21,611 bases of DNA. Source: Spirochaetales bacterium. Lineage in GTDB: Bacteria; Spirochaetota; Spirochaetia; JABMQR01. The translations under genes and the position numbers were made by a program. The notes under the pieces were generated by a model that saw only the letters and a list, made by a program, of their open reading frames with translations, had not been told where the DNA came from and did no database searches. Location: contig JAGLNY010000083.1 in the NCBI GenBank assembly GCA_023139255.1, positions 1 to 21,611 on the forward strand. Reading direction: 5' to 3'. Positions within the stretch are counted from its first letter, which is position 1. Each line of letters starts with the position of its first letter. Positions 7,496 to 14,475 of the stretch are shown here, one piece after another.

Positions 7496-8581
7496 TCAGA
7501 ATTTGTCATAGAAAATCCTCTCCTCAGGCACACCCTTATCCCGTAAAGTCTGTATACTAAAATCGATCATAACGGGCGGTCCGCAAAGGTATGCTTCACA
7601 GTCATCACCATTCTTCAACTTTGATGCAATTTCGTTGTTGATAAATCCAGTATCAAACACAAATCCTGTAGGATGATGCAGCACTTCTTCAACTTCAGAG
7701 AGAGCCGGGTAAAACTTAAAATTCTCATGCTTACCGGTCATGCTGATATATTTTTCATAATCATACATATCATCAATTGTCCTGGCTCCATAATAGAGTT
7801 CAACCCTCCGTCCCTGATGCTCATTGATCACCTCATCAATAATTGACTTCATGGGAGCAAGCCCCACTCCGCCGGCCACACAAACTACCTTATGATCATT
7901 TTTCCGCAGATAGAAATCACCGTACGGGCCATAAAAATTCAATTCATCTTTCTCTTTGAGAGCATGGAGATAGGTAGAGCAAATGCCGTTAGGGATTTTT
8001 TTAACTTCCAGGGAAATCTTTTCCCGGCGTCTCCGGATTGAGGCAATGGAGTAGGCTCTGGTCTCACCGGGAATCGGTTCAACTACCACATACTGACCGC
8101 TCTTAAAATCTATCTCTTTAGGTTCTATCAGGTCGATATCAAAACGGTTGATATCATGGGTGAGCGTCACAATGTTGCTGATAGATCCTCTGTACTCCTT
8201 GACTGAAAGGTACTCTTCAGGCACCTCAATTTTCATGTCCCCTCTGACCTTTGTCTGACATCCCAGGCGCTTCCCCTCAATAATATCCTTATAGGGCAGG
8301 ACAGCTTCCTCAATAGAGAGCGGATCTGTCAGTCCTTCAACTACCTTCACCTGACATAAACCGCATGTCCCCTTCCCGCCGCAGGCTGAAGGTAGAAATA
8401 TCTTACTCTGGGTAAGTGAAGATACGATAGTCTGTCCCCCATGGACAGTAATCTCCATATCCCCGTTAATCGTGACCGAATAATCATCGTAGACAGCAAT
8501 ATAGCGTTTGATGAGAATCAGAAGTACCAGAATAAGCACTATCAACCCATTCATAACCATCAACGAAAAAAGATATGTCAT
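7496..8581 (-). CDS. nqrF: Nqr complex subunit F (NADH dehydrogenase, 2Fe-2S/FAD)
   Basis: A 361-residue NADH-oxidising subunit. One N-terminal membrane helix (residues 5-25) anchors it. A plant-type 2Fe-2S domain follows with Cys67, Cys73, Cys76 (ACGGKGTCGLC) and Cys108 (LGCQTKV). The ferredoxin-reductase domain shows the FAD motif RAYSIAS, the nicotinamide-binding GGVGLAPM segment, CGPPVM near the end and the aromatic C-terminus FYDKF. It is slightly shorter than the Vibrio protein (about 408) because of loop deletions. NqrF is diagnostic for Nqr as opposed to Rnf, which has no such subunit. An AAGGAG site lies 11 bases before the ATG, after nqrE. Confidence 0.95.
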   Translation of the reverse strand: MTYLFSLMVMNGLIVLILVLLILIKRYIAVYDDYSVTINGDMEITVHGGQTIVSSLTQSKIFLPSACGGKGTCGLCQVKVVEGLTDPLSIEEAVLPYKDIIEGKRLGCQTKVRGDMKIEVPEEYLSVKEYRGSISNIVTLTHDINRFDIDLIEPKEIDFKSGQYVVVEPIPGETRAYSIASIRRRREKISLEVKKIPNGICSTYLHALKEKDELNFYGPYGDFYLRKNDHKVVCVAGGVGLAPMKSIIDEVINEHQGRRVELYYGARTIDDMYDYEKYISMTGKHENFKFYPALSEVEEVLHHPTGFVFDTGFINNEIASKLKNGDDCEAYLCGPPVMIDFSIQTLRDKGVPEERIFYDKF

Positions 8582-8624
8582 AACTTTAAGAACTCCTTCT
8601 TTCTAACCCTGTGTCTTCAGCACA

Positions 8625-9206
8625 TTACACCGGTAAAATTCCGGAAAACCCGAAAAATCCAAGTGCCATAAATCCGGCAAGTATCACGGTAATTCCAGCA
8701 TCCCCAAGAGATTCCAGCGGTTCACTCAACATCAAGGTTCTCCTCAAACCTGCCATAGCTACGATGGCAAGCCACCAGCCAAGACCGGAACCAAGTGAGT
8801 AGAAAACCATTTCAAGAAATGAATAGTCGCGCAATATCATAAAGAGCGAAAGTCCGAGAATTGCACAGTTAACGGTAATCAACGGGAGAAAAATACCGAA
8901 AGAGACATAAAGAACCGGGAAAAACCGCTCCACCAGCATTTCCAGCACCTGTACAATACCTGCAATAACTATGATAAAAATCAGGAATGAGAGATATTCA
9001 AGTCCCATGGGAACCAGGACGAATGAGTAAATCGAATAATTGACGATTGCGGTGATAACCATTACATAGGTAACTGCCATCCCCATGCCTGAAGCTGCCT
9101 TTGTATTTTTTGAGATTGCGATAAATGGGCACATCCCAAGAAAATAGGTCAGTGCAATATTATTTGTAAGAATCGAGGCAAAAAATATCAGAATCAGCAT
9201 TTTCAT
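8625..9206 (-). CDS. nqrE: Nqr complex subunit E
   Basis: A 193-residue, six-helix membrane subunit of the NqrE/RnfA family. The signature NIALTYFLGMCPFIAISK carries Cys26, and VNCAILGLSLF carries Cys114; in the family these cysteines, with the matching pair in NqrD, hold an iron centre in the middle of the membrane that lets electrons cross. The length equals that of typical NqrE (about 198). GAGG sites lie 7 and 11 bases before the ATG. It follows nqrD by 38 bases. Confidence 0.93.
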   Translation of the reverse strand: MKMLILIFFASILTNNIALTYFLGMCPFIAISKNTKAASGMGMAVTYVMVITAIVNYSIYSFVLVPMGLEYLSFLIFIIVIAGIVQVLEMLVERFFPVLYVSFGIFLPLITVNCAILGLSLFMILRDYSFLEMVFYSLGSGLGWWLAIVAMAGLRRTLMLSEPLESLGDAGITVILAGFMALGFFGFSGILPV

Positions 9207-9244
9207 AACCTGGCCTCCCTCCTCTTTCAGTTCTATTTTGTTGT

Positions 9245-9871
9245 TTAATCCACATTTCTATTAATAAAGCGTTTCTGGATCATGTTTGCCAGCATGATAT
9301 AAAATCCCAGTACAAAAAAAGCACCTGAAGGGATCATCAACAAGCCCCACCCTGCCCAGGATTCGCCCAGCACCTGTACCCCAAACAAGGATCCGGCTCC
9401 CAGCAACTCCCTTACAGCAGCCAGTACCATGATCGACAAGGTATATCCGATACCTGATCCCAATGAATCCATAATTGAATAATATGGAGGCTGCTTAATT
9501 GCAAAGGCCTCAGCTCTTCCCATCAGAATACAGTTGGTGATGATCAGCCCTACATACGGGCCAAGTGCTTTACTGACAGGCGGCAGATAGATTTTCAGGA
9601 TAAAATCAACCATGATCACAAAAGTCGATATGAGCAGCATAAAAGTGATAATCCTGACTCTTTCCGGGATAATACTTCGCAGAAGTGAGATGACCGTGGA
9701 ACTGATTATCAGTACTACGGTAACTGAAATCCCCATGACTAAGGCATTCAGCAGGTTTGTTGTAATGGCCAAAGCAGAACAAATCCCAAGTACCATACTG
9801 AATGTCGCATTGTTATACCAGAGAGATTCAATGAAATAGGAAACTCCCCTGGACTTTGCTATTTTCCCCAT
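9245..9871 (-). CDS. nqrD: Nqr complex subunit D
   Basis: A 208-residue six-helix membrane subunit of the NqrD/RnfE family, inverted in topology relative to NqrE. Conserved features are NATFSMVLGICSALAITT with Cys31 and LIITNCILMGRAEAFA with Cys114, which pair with the NqrE cysteines around the intramembrane iron. GSGIGYTLSIMVLAAVRELLGAGSL is the familiar C-terminal half of the family. It lies 18 bases after nqrC. Confidence 0.93.
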   Translation of the reverse strand: MGKIAKSRGVSYFIESLWYNNATFSMVLGICSALAITTNLLNALVMGISVTVVLIISSTVISLLRSIIPERVRIITFMLLISTFVIMVDFILKIYLPPVSKALGPYVGLIITNCILMGRAEAFAIKQPPYYSIMDSLGSGIGYTLSIMVLAAVRELLGAGSLFGVQVLGESWAGWGLLMIPSGAFFVLGFYIMLANMIQKRFINRNVD

Positions 9872-9889
9872 ATATCTATCCCTTACCTC

Positions 9890-10486
9890 TTACTGACTCA
9901 TGCTCGCAACTCCATCCAGAGCCTTGTTAAGCATTATCATAACAGCGTTGCTTGTCCGTGTTGCTCCCGAAATTGCATCCACTTCCCCGGGCACATTTGT
10001 CCGTTCCATGACAATTTTCACTCCATCTGAAATATCGAGATCAATAAACTGATCAAGAAACCAATCTTCTTCAATTCGTCCTCCCAATCCCGGTGTTTCA
10101 CCGTGAGAGAGAACTCTCAGTTCCTGTATTTCCATGGCACCGATATCCACAACCAGGAATATATCAATTTCACTCCACAGGCCGCTTCCCGCCGTAATAA
10201 TCGCAACCTGCCTGGATTCACCCCGGGAGAAGTAATAGGTGGTGCGCTTATCCTTCTCTATCTCAACCGCATTGTTAAAGTCTGAAAAAAAAGTCTCCTC
10301 GGTAAAGGGAACCTGAAACGTTCGCAGGATATCCATCCGAAGTTCTTTCTCCCTTTCCGCAAGTGCTTTCTGATACAGGGAATTCCCAAAAGCCAGCAGC
10401 AAGGTACAGAGTGTTGCCATTACAAGCAGGAACACAGACATCTGCAGTTCTTCTTTCATCCCTTTTTTCTCTTTTGTCACTTTCAT
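9890..10486 (-). CDS. nqrC: Nqr complex subunit C (covalent FMN)
   Basis: A 198-residue protein with one N-terminal membrane helix (about 16-36) and a periplasmic FMN-binding domain. The conserved HGETPGLGGRIE segment is at residues 128-139 and an intact flavinylation motif DAISGAT at 170-176, where Thr176 would be the phosphoester-linked FMN site made by ApbE. No apbE gene is in the window. It is shorter than Vibrio NqrC (about 257) and closer in size to RnfG. Its ATG overlaps the nqrB stop by four bases, so translation is coupled. Confidence 0.92.
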   Translation of the reverse strand: MKVTKEKKGMKEELQMSVFLLVMATLCTLLLAFGNSLYQKALAEREKELRMDILRTFQVPFTEETFFSDFNNAVEIEKDKRTTYYFSRGESRQVAIITAGSGLWSEIDIFLVVDIGAMEIQELRVLSHGETPGLGGRIEEDWFLDQFIDLDISDGVKIVMERTNVPGEVDAISGATRTSNAVMIMLNKALDGVASMSQ

Positions 10487-11472
10487 ACGCTGACTCTTTT
10501 AATTTTTTTCAAATACATCGCCAGCTCATCGTACATCGGGCTGAATGAGTAATTAATCAGTGCCGCAAACATTACACCCTCTACGTTTGATGAAAACGAA
10601 CGTATAAGGATGGTAATCAGTGCGGCGGTAATGCCCGCTATAACTCTTCCGCCAGGCGTTCGCGGGCTGGTCCATTGGTCAGAAAAAATAAAACAGCAAT
10701 AAAACAGGATCCCCCCTCCGAGGAGTGCCGGGATAATCGGCAATATTGTTCCGGGAAGTGCTAATGACCCTACAATGCTCATCAGGGAAAAGGTGATAAT
10801 AAATGCGGCCGGGGTTTTGTAATTCACATTGCCCAGCACCAGATACACGACCCCTGCAAGGAGAATGAGGTAGGGAAACATCTCAAAAACAAGACCGACA
10901 TGAGGTCCGGCAAGCATCTCTTTCAGCGGCAGTGTTTCCCCTGATGTAAAAAATTTCAATGCGGTTTTATCCGTAAGGGACATTGATGAGAATACATTGA
11001 AACCAAAAAATGGATCACTGAATGGTTTAACATACGATGAGTTAAACTGTTTGGTAAAATTTATCATCAGGAAAAGCTGCGCGAATACTGCAGGATGGAA
11101 AAGATGCTTCCCAAAGCCGCCAAAAAGCGTCTGTGCAATAATCAAGCTCAGGACAAAGCTGGTGATCGACATCCACAACGGTACTCCGGGAGGTACCATT
11201 AACGGAAATAACAGCCATGCACTAATTCCAAAATACCCCAGTGCCTTTTTTGTTATCAGGGAACTGAATATCTCGGTCACCATCCCGGCTGCACAGGCAA
11301 GTGCCAGTAATATGAGTATTTTATATCCCAGGCTGCCGGCTGCAAGTACGTATACAGGAAAAAGACTTAGCGCAAGAACTCCCATAGAGATGTAATATCT
11401 GTCGGAAGACCTGAAAAACGGTGCCTGGATAGTTCCCAACTTCTTTTTTACCGAAACAAACGCTAACCTCAT
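10483..11472 (-). CDS. nqrB: Nqr complex subunit B (membrane core)
   Basis: A 329-residue membrane protein of the NqrB/RnfD family with about nine to ten hydrophobic segments. Family segments include LFGGFGKHLFHPAVFAQLFL, FSDQWTSPRTPGGRVIAG and VEGVMFAALINYSFSPMYDE. It is much shorter than Vibrio NqrB (about 412) and near RnfD in length. The loop where NqrB carries covalent FMN reads FFTSGETLPL (residues 174-183): the threonine (Thr180) is kept, but the aspartate that starts the ApbE motif and the alanine before the threonine are replaced by Phe and Glu. It begins four bases after the NqrA-like gene, whose last codons supply AAGGAG. Confidence 0.88.
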   Translation of the reverse strand: MRLAFVSVKKKLGTIQAPFFRSSDRYYISMGVLALSLFPVYVLAAGSLGYKILILLALACAAGMVTEIFSSLITKKALGYFGISAWLLFPLMVPPGVPLWMSITSFVLSLIIAQTLFGGFGKHLFHPAVFAQLFLMINFTKQFNSSYVKPFSDPFFGFNVFSSMSLTDKTALKFFTSGETLPLKEMLAGPHVGLVFEMFPYLILLAGVVYLVLGNVNYKTPAAFIITFSLMSIVGSLALPGTILPIIPALLGGGILFYCCFIFSDQWTSPRTPGGRVIAGITAALITILIRSFSSNVEGVMFAALINYSFSPMYDELAMYLKKIKRVSV

Positions 11473-11476
11473 GGTA

Positions 11477-12448
11477 TTACAGCTCCTTCTTCAGCTTTAG
11501 GATGTTATGCATCAGGGGAATACCTGATGGGCAGGCACTGCTGCATAATCCACACTCAGTACATTTTTCAACCTGCAGTCCCACTGCTTCTTTGAGGTTT
11601 CCCCTTTCGGAAATAGCTGAAAGCATAAATGGATAGAGCCCTTCGGGGCAGATTGAGACACAATCCAGGCATTTCCGGCACGGATTATTCCGGTATGTAT
11701 CAGAGAAATCAAAGATTCCATTAATCCTCTGTTCAGGTGAGGCAAACTTACTGAGAAAGGTGTGGGTGAACGATCCTTTTCCGGTGTTTTTCTTTGGAAA
11801 TATCAGAAGTTCATGTGCCCGGGGTTCTATAATCTTCGTATCAGAATCAAATACTGACCCGGCAAACGGATGATCGGTAAATATATATTCATCCTGAGAT
11901 ATACCGGCCTGCTCAGCAATTGAAGTAACTGCAGCTGGTCCGGTTGTAACCCACTCCCTTTTCCTTGAACCCCCTGCCCCTGATGTTCCAAACAAGGTAA
12001 CAGATATTGGAAAATCCTTAATCTGTTCGCCAATTGCAGCTTTTGCCAGAACAATAAAATCAAACCAGTCGATCAACTGATACTCATCAGGAATCGTCAT
12101 TATGTTCTTCAGTGTAAATGGGTAGTGTGGTTTACTATATTTTGCTTCATAGGAAGTTTGTGAAATTATTGATCGGTAGCCTTTTGCAGTAGAATTACCT
12201 ACTAAAAATGTTATGTGTCCAATGTGGTATTTTTCTTGTATGTTCTTGATGACAGCAGGAACAAGCATGCTTTTCAGTTCGCGGTGCGGCAGGTACTGAT
12301 ACGGGTGGGACGGTATAATCCGTATTATCAGATGCCGGCAGTTATCGTATTTTTTTTGTATTGATGTCTCGAATTTTTTTGTTGATGGGGCATGGGCATA
12401 GGATGATGCAGCTTCGGAAGTCGTAAGCAGATACTCTTTGAACTTCAT
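11477..12448 (-). CDS. NqrA/RnfC-like subunit with two 4Fe-4S clusters
   Basis: A 323-residue soluble protein in the position of nqrA. Residues 257-267 (CRKCLDCVSIC) and 296-306 (CTECGLCSSAC) form an 8-cysteine dicluster ferredoxin like the RnfC C-terminus. Just before it, FPKKNTGKGSFTHTFLS (217-233) resembles the segment of NqrA that reads MPGKNKFSVTRSFLG in Vibrio. The middle part looks like the SLBB-like and Rossmann-like domains shared by NqrA, RnfC and NuoF. The N-terminal barrel-sandwich lobe of both families, including the RnfC GGAGFP loop, is missing; where RnfC has NAAECEPY this protein has RIIPSHPY, so NADH binding is unlikely. AAAGAGG lies six bases before the ATG, so the short N-terminus appears genuine. 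The probable partner is ferredoxin or the other Nqr subunits. The homology is clear; the function is inferred. Confidence 0.8.
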   Translation of the reverse strand: MKFKEYLLTTSEAASSYAHAPSTKKFETSIQKKYDNCRHLIIRIIPSHPYQYLPHRELKSMLVPAVIKNIQEKYHIGHITFLVGNSTAKGYRSIISQTSYEAKYSKPHYPFTLKNIMTIPDEYQLIDWFDFIVLAKAAIGEQIKDFPISVTLFGTSGAGGSRKREWVTTGPAAVTSIAEQAGISQDEYIFTDHPFAGSVFDSDTKIIEPRAHELLIFPKKNTGKGSFTHTFLSKFASPEQRINGIFDFSDTYRNNPCRKCLDCVSICPEGLYPFMLSAISERGNLKEAVGLQVEKCTECGLCSSACPSGIPLMHNILKLKKEL

Positions 12449-12465
12449 TACTACCTCTTTCTAAT

Positions 12466-12496
12466 CTGATGTTTATCAGCAGCAGGTTGTCCCTGC
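12466..12496 (-). promoter_or_regulatory. Two tandem hairpins in the nqr leader
   Basis: GCAGG/CCTGC (12482-12496, 5-base loop) and CTGAT/ATCAG (12466-12479, 4-base loop) are perfect 5-bp stems separated by two bases in the nqr 5' leader, shortly before the AAAGAGG site. Read on the + strand the GC-rich hairpin is followed by ATTTTTT, so it could also terminate transcripts entering nqr from the opposite side. Confidence 0.4.
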
Positions 12497-12551
12497 ATTT
12501 TTTGATAATCACACAGTATTATATAAAGAATTATCTATATTCATTATAGAA

Positions 12552-12580
12552 ATAGTAAGGTATCATAAATCTTCTGTCAA
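12552..12580 (-). promoter_or_regulatory. Sigma-70-type promoter of the nqr gene train
   Basis: On the - strand a perfect TTGACA (12575-12580) is followed after exactly 17 bases by TACTAT (12552-12557, four of six matches). The expected transcript start near 12545 would give a leader of about 97 bases. An inverted repeat GTTCAT-N7-ATGAAC at 12587-12605 lies just upstream of the -35 and could be an operator or activator site. Confidence 0.55.
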
Positions 12581-12878
12581 CACCTTGTTCATTTATTTTA
12601 TGAACTTAAATGAAAATATGTAAATTTCACAAAATAATTAAGTTTATTGTAAATATTTCCAATGATTTGCAGAAATCTCTATTGAAATACCTGGCTCTAG
12701 GGATCGCCATTTGCCATATTATATAAAATTATCAAAGATTTCTATAAAGTGCGCATGCAAAGTATCCATCGATATGAATTAAATAGAATTGTATGTAAAT
12801 CAATTCAGACAACTTGTATGTTCATCAATGTTGTGTACTTTGGAAGATCAATAATTCTTTATTTTTCTGGACGTGTTT

Positions 12879-12884
12879 TATAAT
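12879..12884 (+). promoter_or_regulatory. ywbE: -10 box of ywbE
   Basis: A perfect TATAAT 26 bases before the ywbE ATG. No good -35 hexamer is seen 16-18 bases upstream (TTCTTT at best), so the promoter call rests on the -10 box and position. Confidence 0.4.
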
Positions 12885-12910
12885 AATAGCAAATAGGATA
12901 GGATAACCCT

Positions 12911-13105
12911 ATGAGTGGACAAAAAAGAGATAATATCAAACCTGGCTTAAAAGTAGCTATAGTGTTAAAACATGATCAAAGAAGCGGCAAGTTAACTGAG
13001 GGCGTTGTAAGTAACTTACTGACAAAATCACAATTTCATCCCCATGGAATTAAAGTTCGATTGACAGATGGTCAGGTTGGCCGGGTCCGGGAAATTCTGG
13101 AATGA
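12911..13105 (+). CDS. ywbE: YwbE family small protein (DUF2196)
   Basis: A complete 64-residue protein that I recognise as the YwbE family: RDNIKPGLKVAIVLKHDQR, then a variable GKLTEGVVSNLL stretch, then HPHGIKVRLTDGQVGRV. The family is widespread in bacteria and has no established biochemical function; the small beta-rich sequence resembles an RNA- or protein-binding barrel, which is only a guess. It has its own TATAAT box and an AGGATA-type site eight to thirteen bases before the ATG. A palindromic repeat lies right after its stop codon. Confidence 0.88.
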   Translation: MSGQKRDNIKPGLKVAIVLKHDQRSGKLTEGVVSNLLTKSQFHPHGIKVRLTDGQVGRVREILE

Positions 13106-13106
13106 G

Positions 13107-13148
13107 GGGAATAGGTGTCTTGGGAATAGGTGTCTGACACCTAATACA
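13107..13148. repeat. Palindromic repeat, copy 2, with a tandem half-copy
   Basis: GGTGTCTGACACCTAATACA at 13129-13148 matches 6191-6210 at 19 of 20 positions. Its left half is duplicated: GGGAATAGGTGTCT occurs at 13107-13120 and again, identically, at 13122-13135. The element begins one base after the ywbE stop codon. Confidence 0.6.
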
Positions 13149-13173
13149 CAACCCATGAAAATAACATCCGAAC

Positions 13174-14394
13174 TTAAAGAGCGGCTTCCTGAGCCGCTTT
13201 GTACATTGCAATCACCTTTTCCGGGGCAATTTCTGCCAGTATATTGTGGATGGAGTTAAAAACAAATCCTCCATCGGTACCAAGGTATGTACAGACATCT
13301 CCAGCCTCTTTGTATACTTCGTCTACTGTCCCCAATGGCAGCGTTATTTGGCTATTGACCCCTCCTCCCCAGAGAGCGATTCTATTCCTGCACTTATCTT
13401 TCCATTCCCTATAACCATGTCCGCCCGCAGACCATTGAACAGGATTGAGCACATCGAATCCTGAATCGATTACATCCTCTATCAAGTCATAAATAGCCCC
13501 GCATGAATGGAGAAAGCTTTTTACACCTGGTGCAAGGGTATGTAGAACATCGTTCATCCTCTTGTAATAAGGAACATAGAGCTCCCGAAAAATATGGGGT
13601 GGAAGGATGGATGAGTTCTGAGTTCCCTGATCATCAGCATTACTCATGTTTATATCAATATACGGAGCTATCTCCGGCAACAGCTGCTCGAATTTCCTGA
13701 TTGTGTACTCCGTATGCAGCTCGTGAATATCCTTTACATAGTGTGGATCAGAAAGACAGAACATAGACCAGGAAGCCATGCCGCCGCGAAACCCAAGACC
13801 CATTCCAAGACCGTTAAAAAAAACAGCCCGGTCAGTGGCCTCTCTCACTTTTCTGCAGTAATCTGAAATTGACCTAATCTGTTCATCAGTGTAGAGAGTT
13901 TTTTCAAGTTCCAGCTCCAACTCTTTTAGGTTCTCTTTTGGCAGTTCAAGAGTCATAATATCCAACGGTTCTCCACCGTGAAGAGCATCAAATACATAAC
14001 TGGATGGAACCATTCTTAAATCTTTATATTGAATAATTGTACCATCCGTTTGGGCTTTAAAAATCCCAGGATCCTGAACCCTCGCAGGAAGTCTGCCGTT
14101 AAAATCATACTCATACCATTTTTCCGGTTCTTCGAAAGCATTTGTCCAGAAATCCACACCTACTGAAACGATATCGCAATTAAGGGCATCCAGAACATCG
14201 ATATCGGGAAGAGCCAGCATCTGGTATGTGTCGTAGACTTTCGGCAGCCTTGGAGGAAGACCGAGAGCTTCTACCAGAAGTGGATAGGCAAAACAACTTA
14301 TCCCCGTTGAACGCATGCCCCCTAAGTCTATAGCTATGTTATTTTCAAAATTAAGGGTTTTCATTACCCGCTCTCTTCGTGTCATACTTGTCAT
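13174..14394 (-). CDS. Uroporphyrinogen decarboxylase family protein (methyltransferase-like)
   Basis: A 406-residue protein of the UroD/MtaA TIM-barrel superfamily, longer than true UroD (about 340-355). The segments YIDINMSNADDQGTQNSSILPPHIFRELYVPYYKRM and FLHSCGAIYDLIEDVIDSGFDVLNPVQ are typical of the corrinoid-methyltransferase branch; His296 and Cys298 (HSCG) correspond to the zinc ligands that activate the methyl-accepting thiol. The end has GTDGGFVFNSIHNI, the common substrate-pocket loop. True haem biosynthesis UroD is unlikely, as its N-terminal RPVWxMRQAG motif is absent. No corrinoid-binding protein gene is in the window. Start: GGAG eight bases before the first ATG. It diverges from an AraC-type regulator over 81 bases, which probably controls it. 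Confidence 0.82.
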   Translation of the reverse strand: MTSMTRRERVMKTLNFENNIAIDLGGMRSTGISCFAYPLLVEALGLPPRLPKVYDTYQMLALPDIDVLDALNCDIVSVGVDFWTNAFEEPEKWYEYDFNGRLPARVQDPGIFKAQTDGTIIQYKDLRMVPSSYVFDALHGGEPLDIMTLELPKENLKELELELEKTLYTDEQIRSISDYCRKVREATDRAVFFNGLGMGLGFRGGMASWSMFCLSDPHYVKDIHELHTEYTIRKFEQLLPEIAPYIDINMSNADDQGTQNSSILPPHIFRELYVPYYKRMNDVLHTLAPGVKSFLHSCGAIYDLIEDVIDSGFDVLNPVQWSAGGHGYREWKDKCRNRIALWGGGVNSQITLPLGTVDEVYKEAGDVCTYLGTDGGFVFNSIHNILAEIAPEKVIAMYKAAQEAAL

Positions 14395-14422
14395 ACTGCA
14401 ATCTCCGGTTTCCAGAATTTGG

Positions 14423-14428
14423 ATTATA
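14423..14428 (-). promoter_or_regulatory. -10 box of the first uroD-like gene
   Basis: A perfect TATAAT on the - strand, 28 bases before the ATG at 14394. A clear -35 is lacking (TATAGT at 17 bases), which would suit a promoter needing an activator such as the divergent AraC-type protein. Confidence 0.4.
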
Positions 14429-14451
14429 CTATAGACTATCTTATTACTATA
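14428..14451. promoter_or_regulatory. Three ACTAT direct repeats, candidate AraC-type operator
   Basis: ACTATA (14428-14433), ACTATC (14435-14440) and ACTATA (14446-14451) lie in direct orientation in the 81-base gap between the divergent uroD-like and araC-like genes. Direct repeats overlapping a weak promoter are the usual arrangement for AraC-family regulators. The sites are short and AT-rich, so chance is possible. Confidence 0.35.
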
Positions 14452-14475
14452 AATTAGCGAGAGGTTAATCGGTCA

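Larger units (their letters stand above)
12449..12910. other. AT-rich intergenic region between the nqr train and ywbE
   Basis: This 462-base gene-free stretch is clearly more AT-rich than its surroundings. Its left end holds the nqr leader and promoter, its right end the ywbE -10 box and ribosome binding site. The middle (about 12610-12840) contains no open frame, strong hairpin or recognisable riboswitch that I can see. Confidence 0.7.

Noticed and set aside
11477..12448. Whether the short N-terminus of the NqrA-like gene results from a frameshift.
   Set aside because: A good ribosome binding site precedes the ATG, and the promoter and leader follow directly upstream with no coding remnant of the missing lobe.
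12610..12840. Possible riboswitch or small RNA in the AT-rich gap before ywbE.
   Set aside because: No conserved riboswitch core, stable stem or terminator could be seen by eye.
13180..13198. AGCGGCT/AGCCGCT hairpin at the end of the first uroD-like gene as an intrinsic terminator.
   Set aside because: The stem lies inside the last codons (AAQEAAL) and is not followed by a T-run on the - strand.
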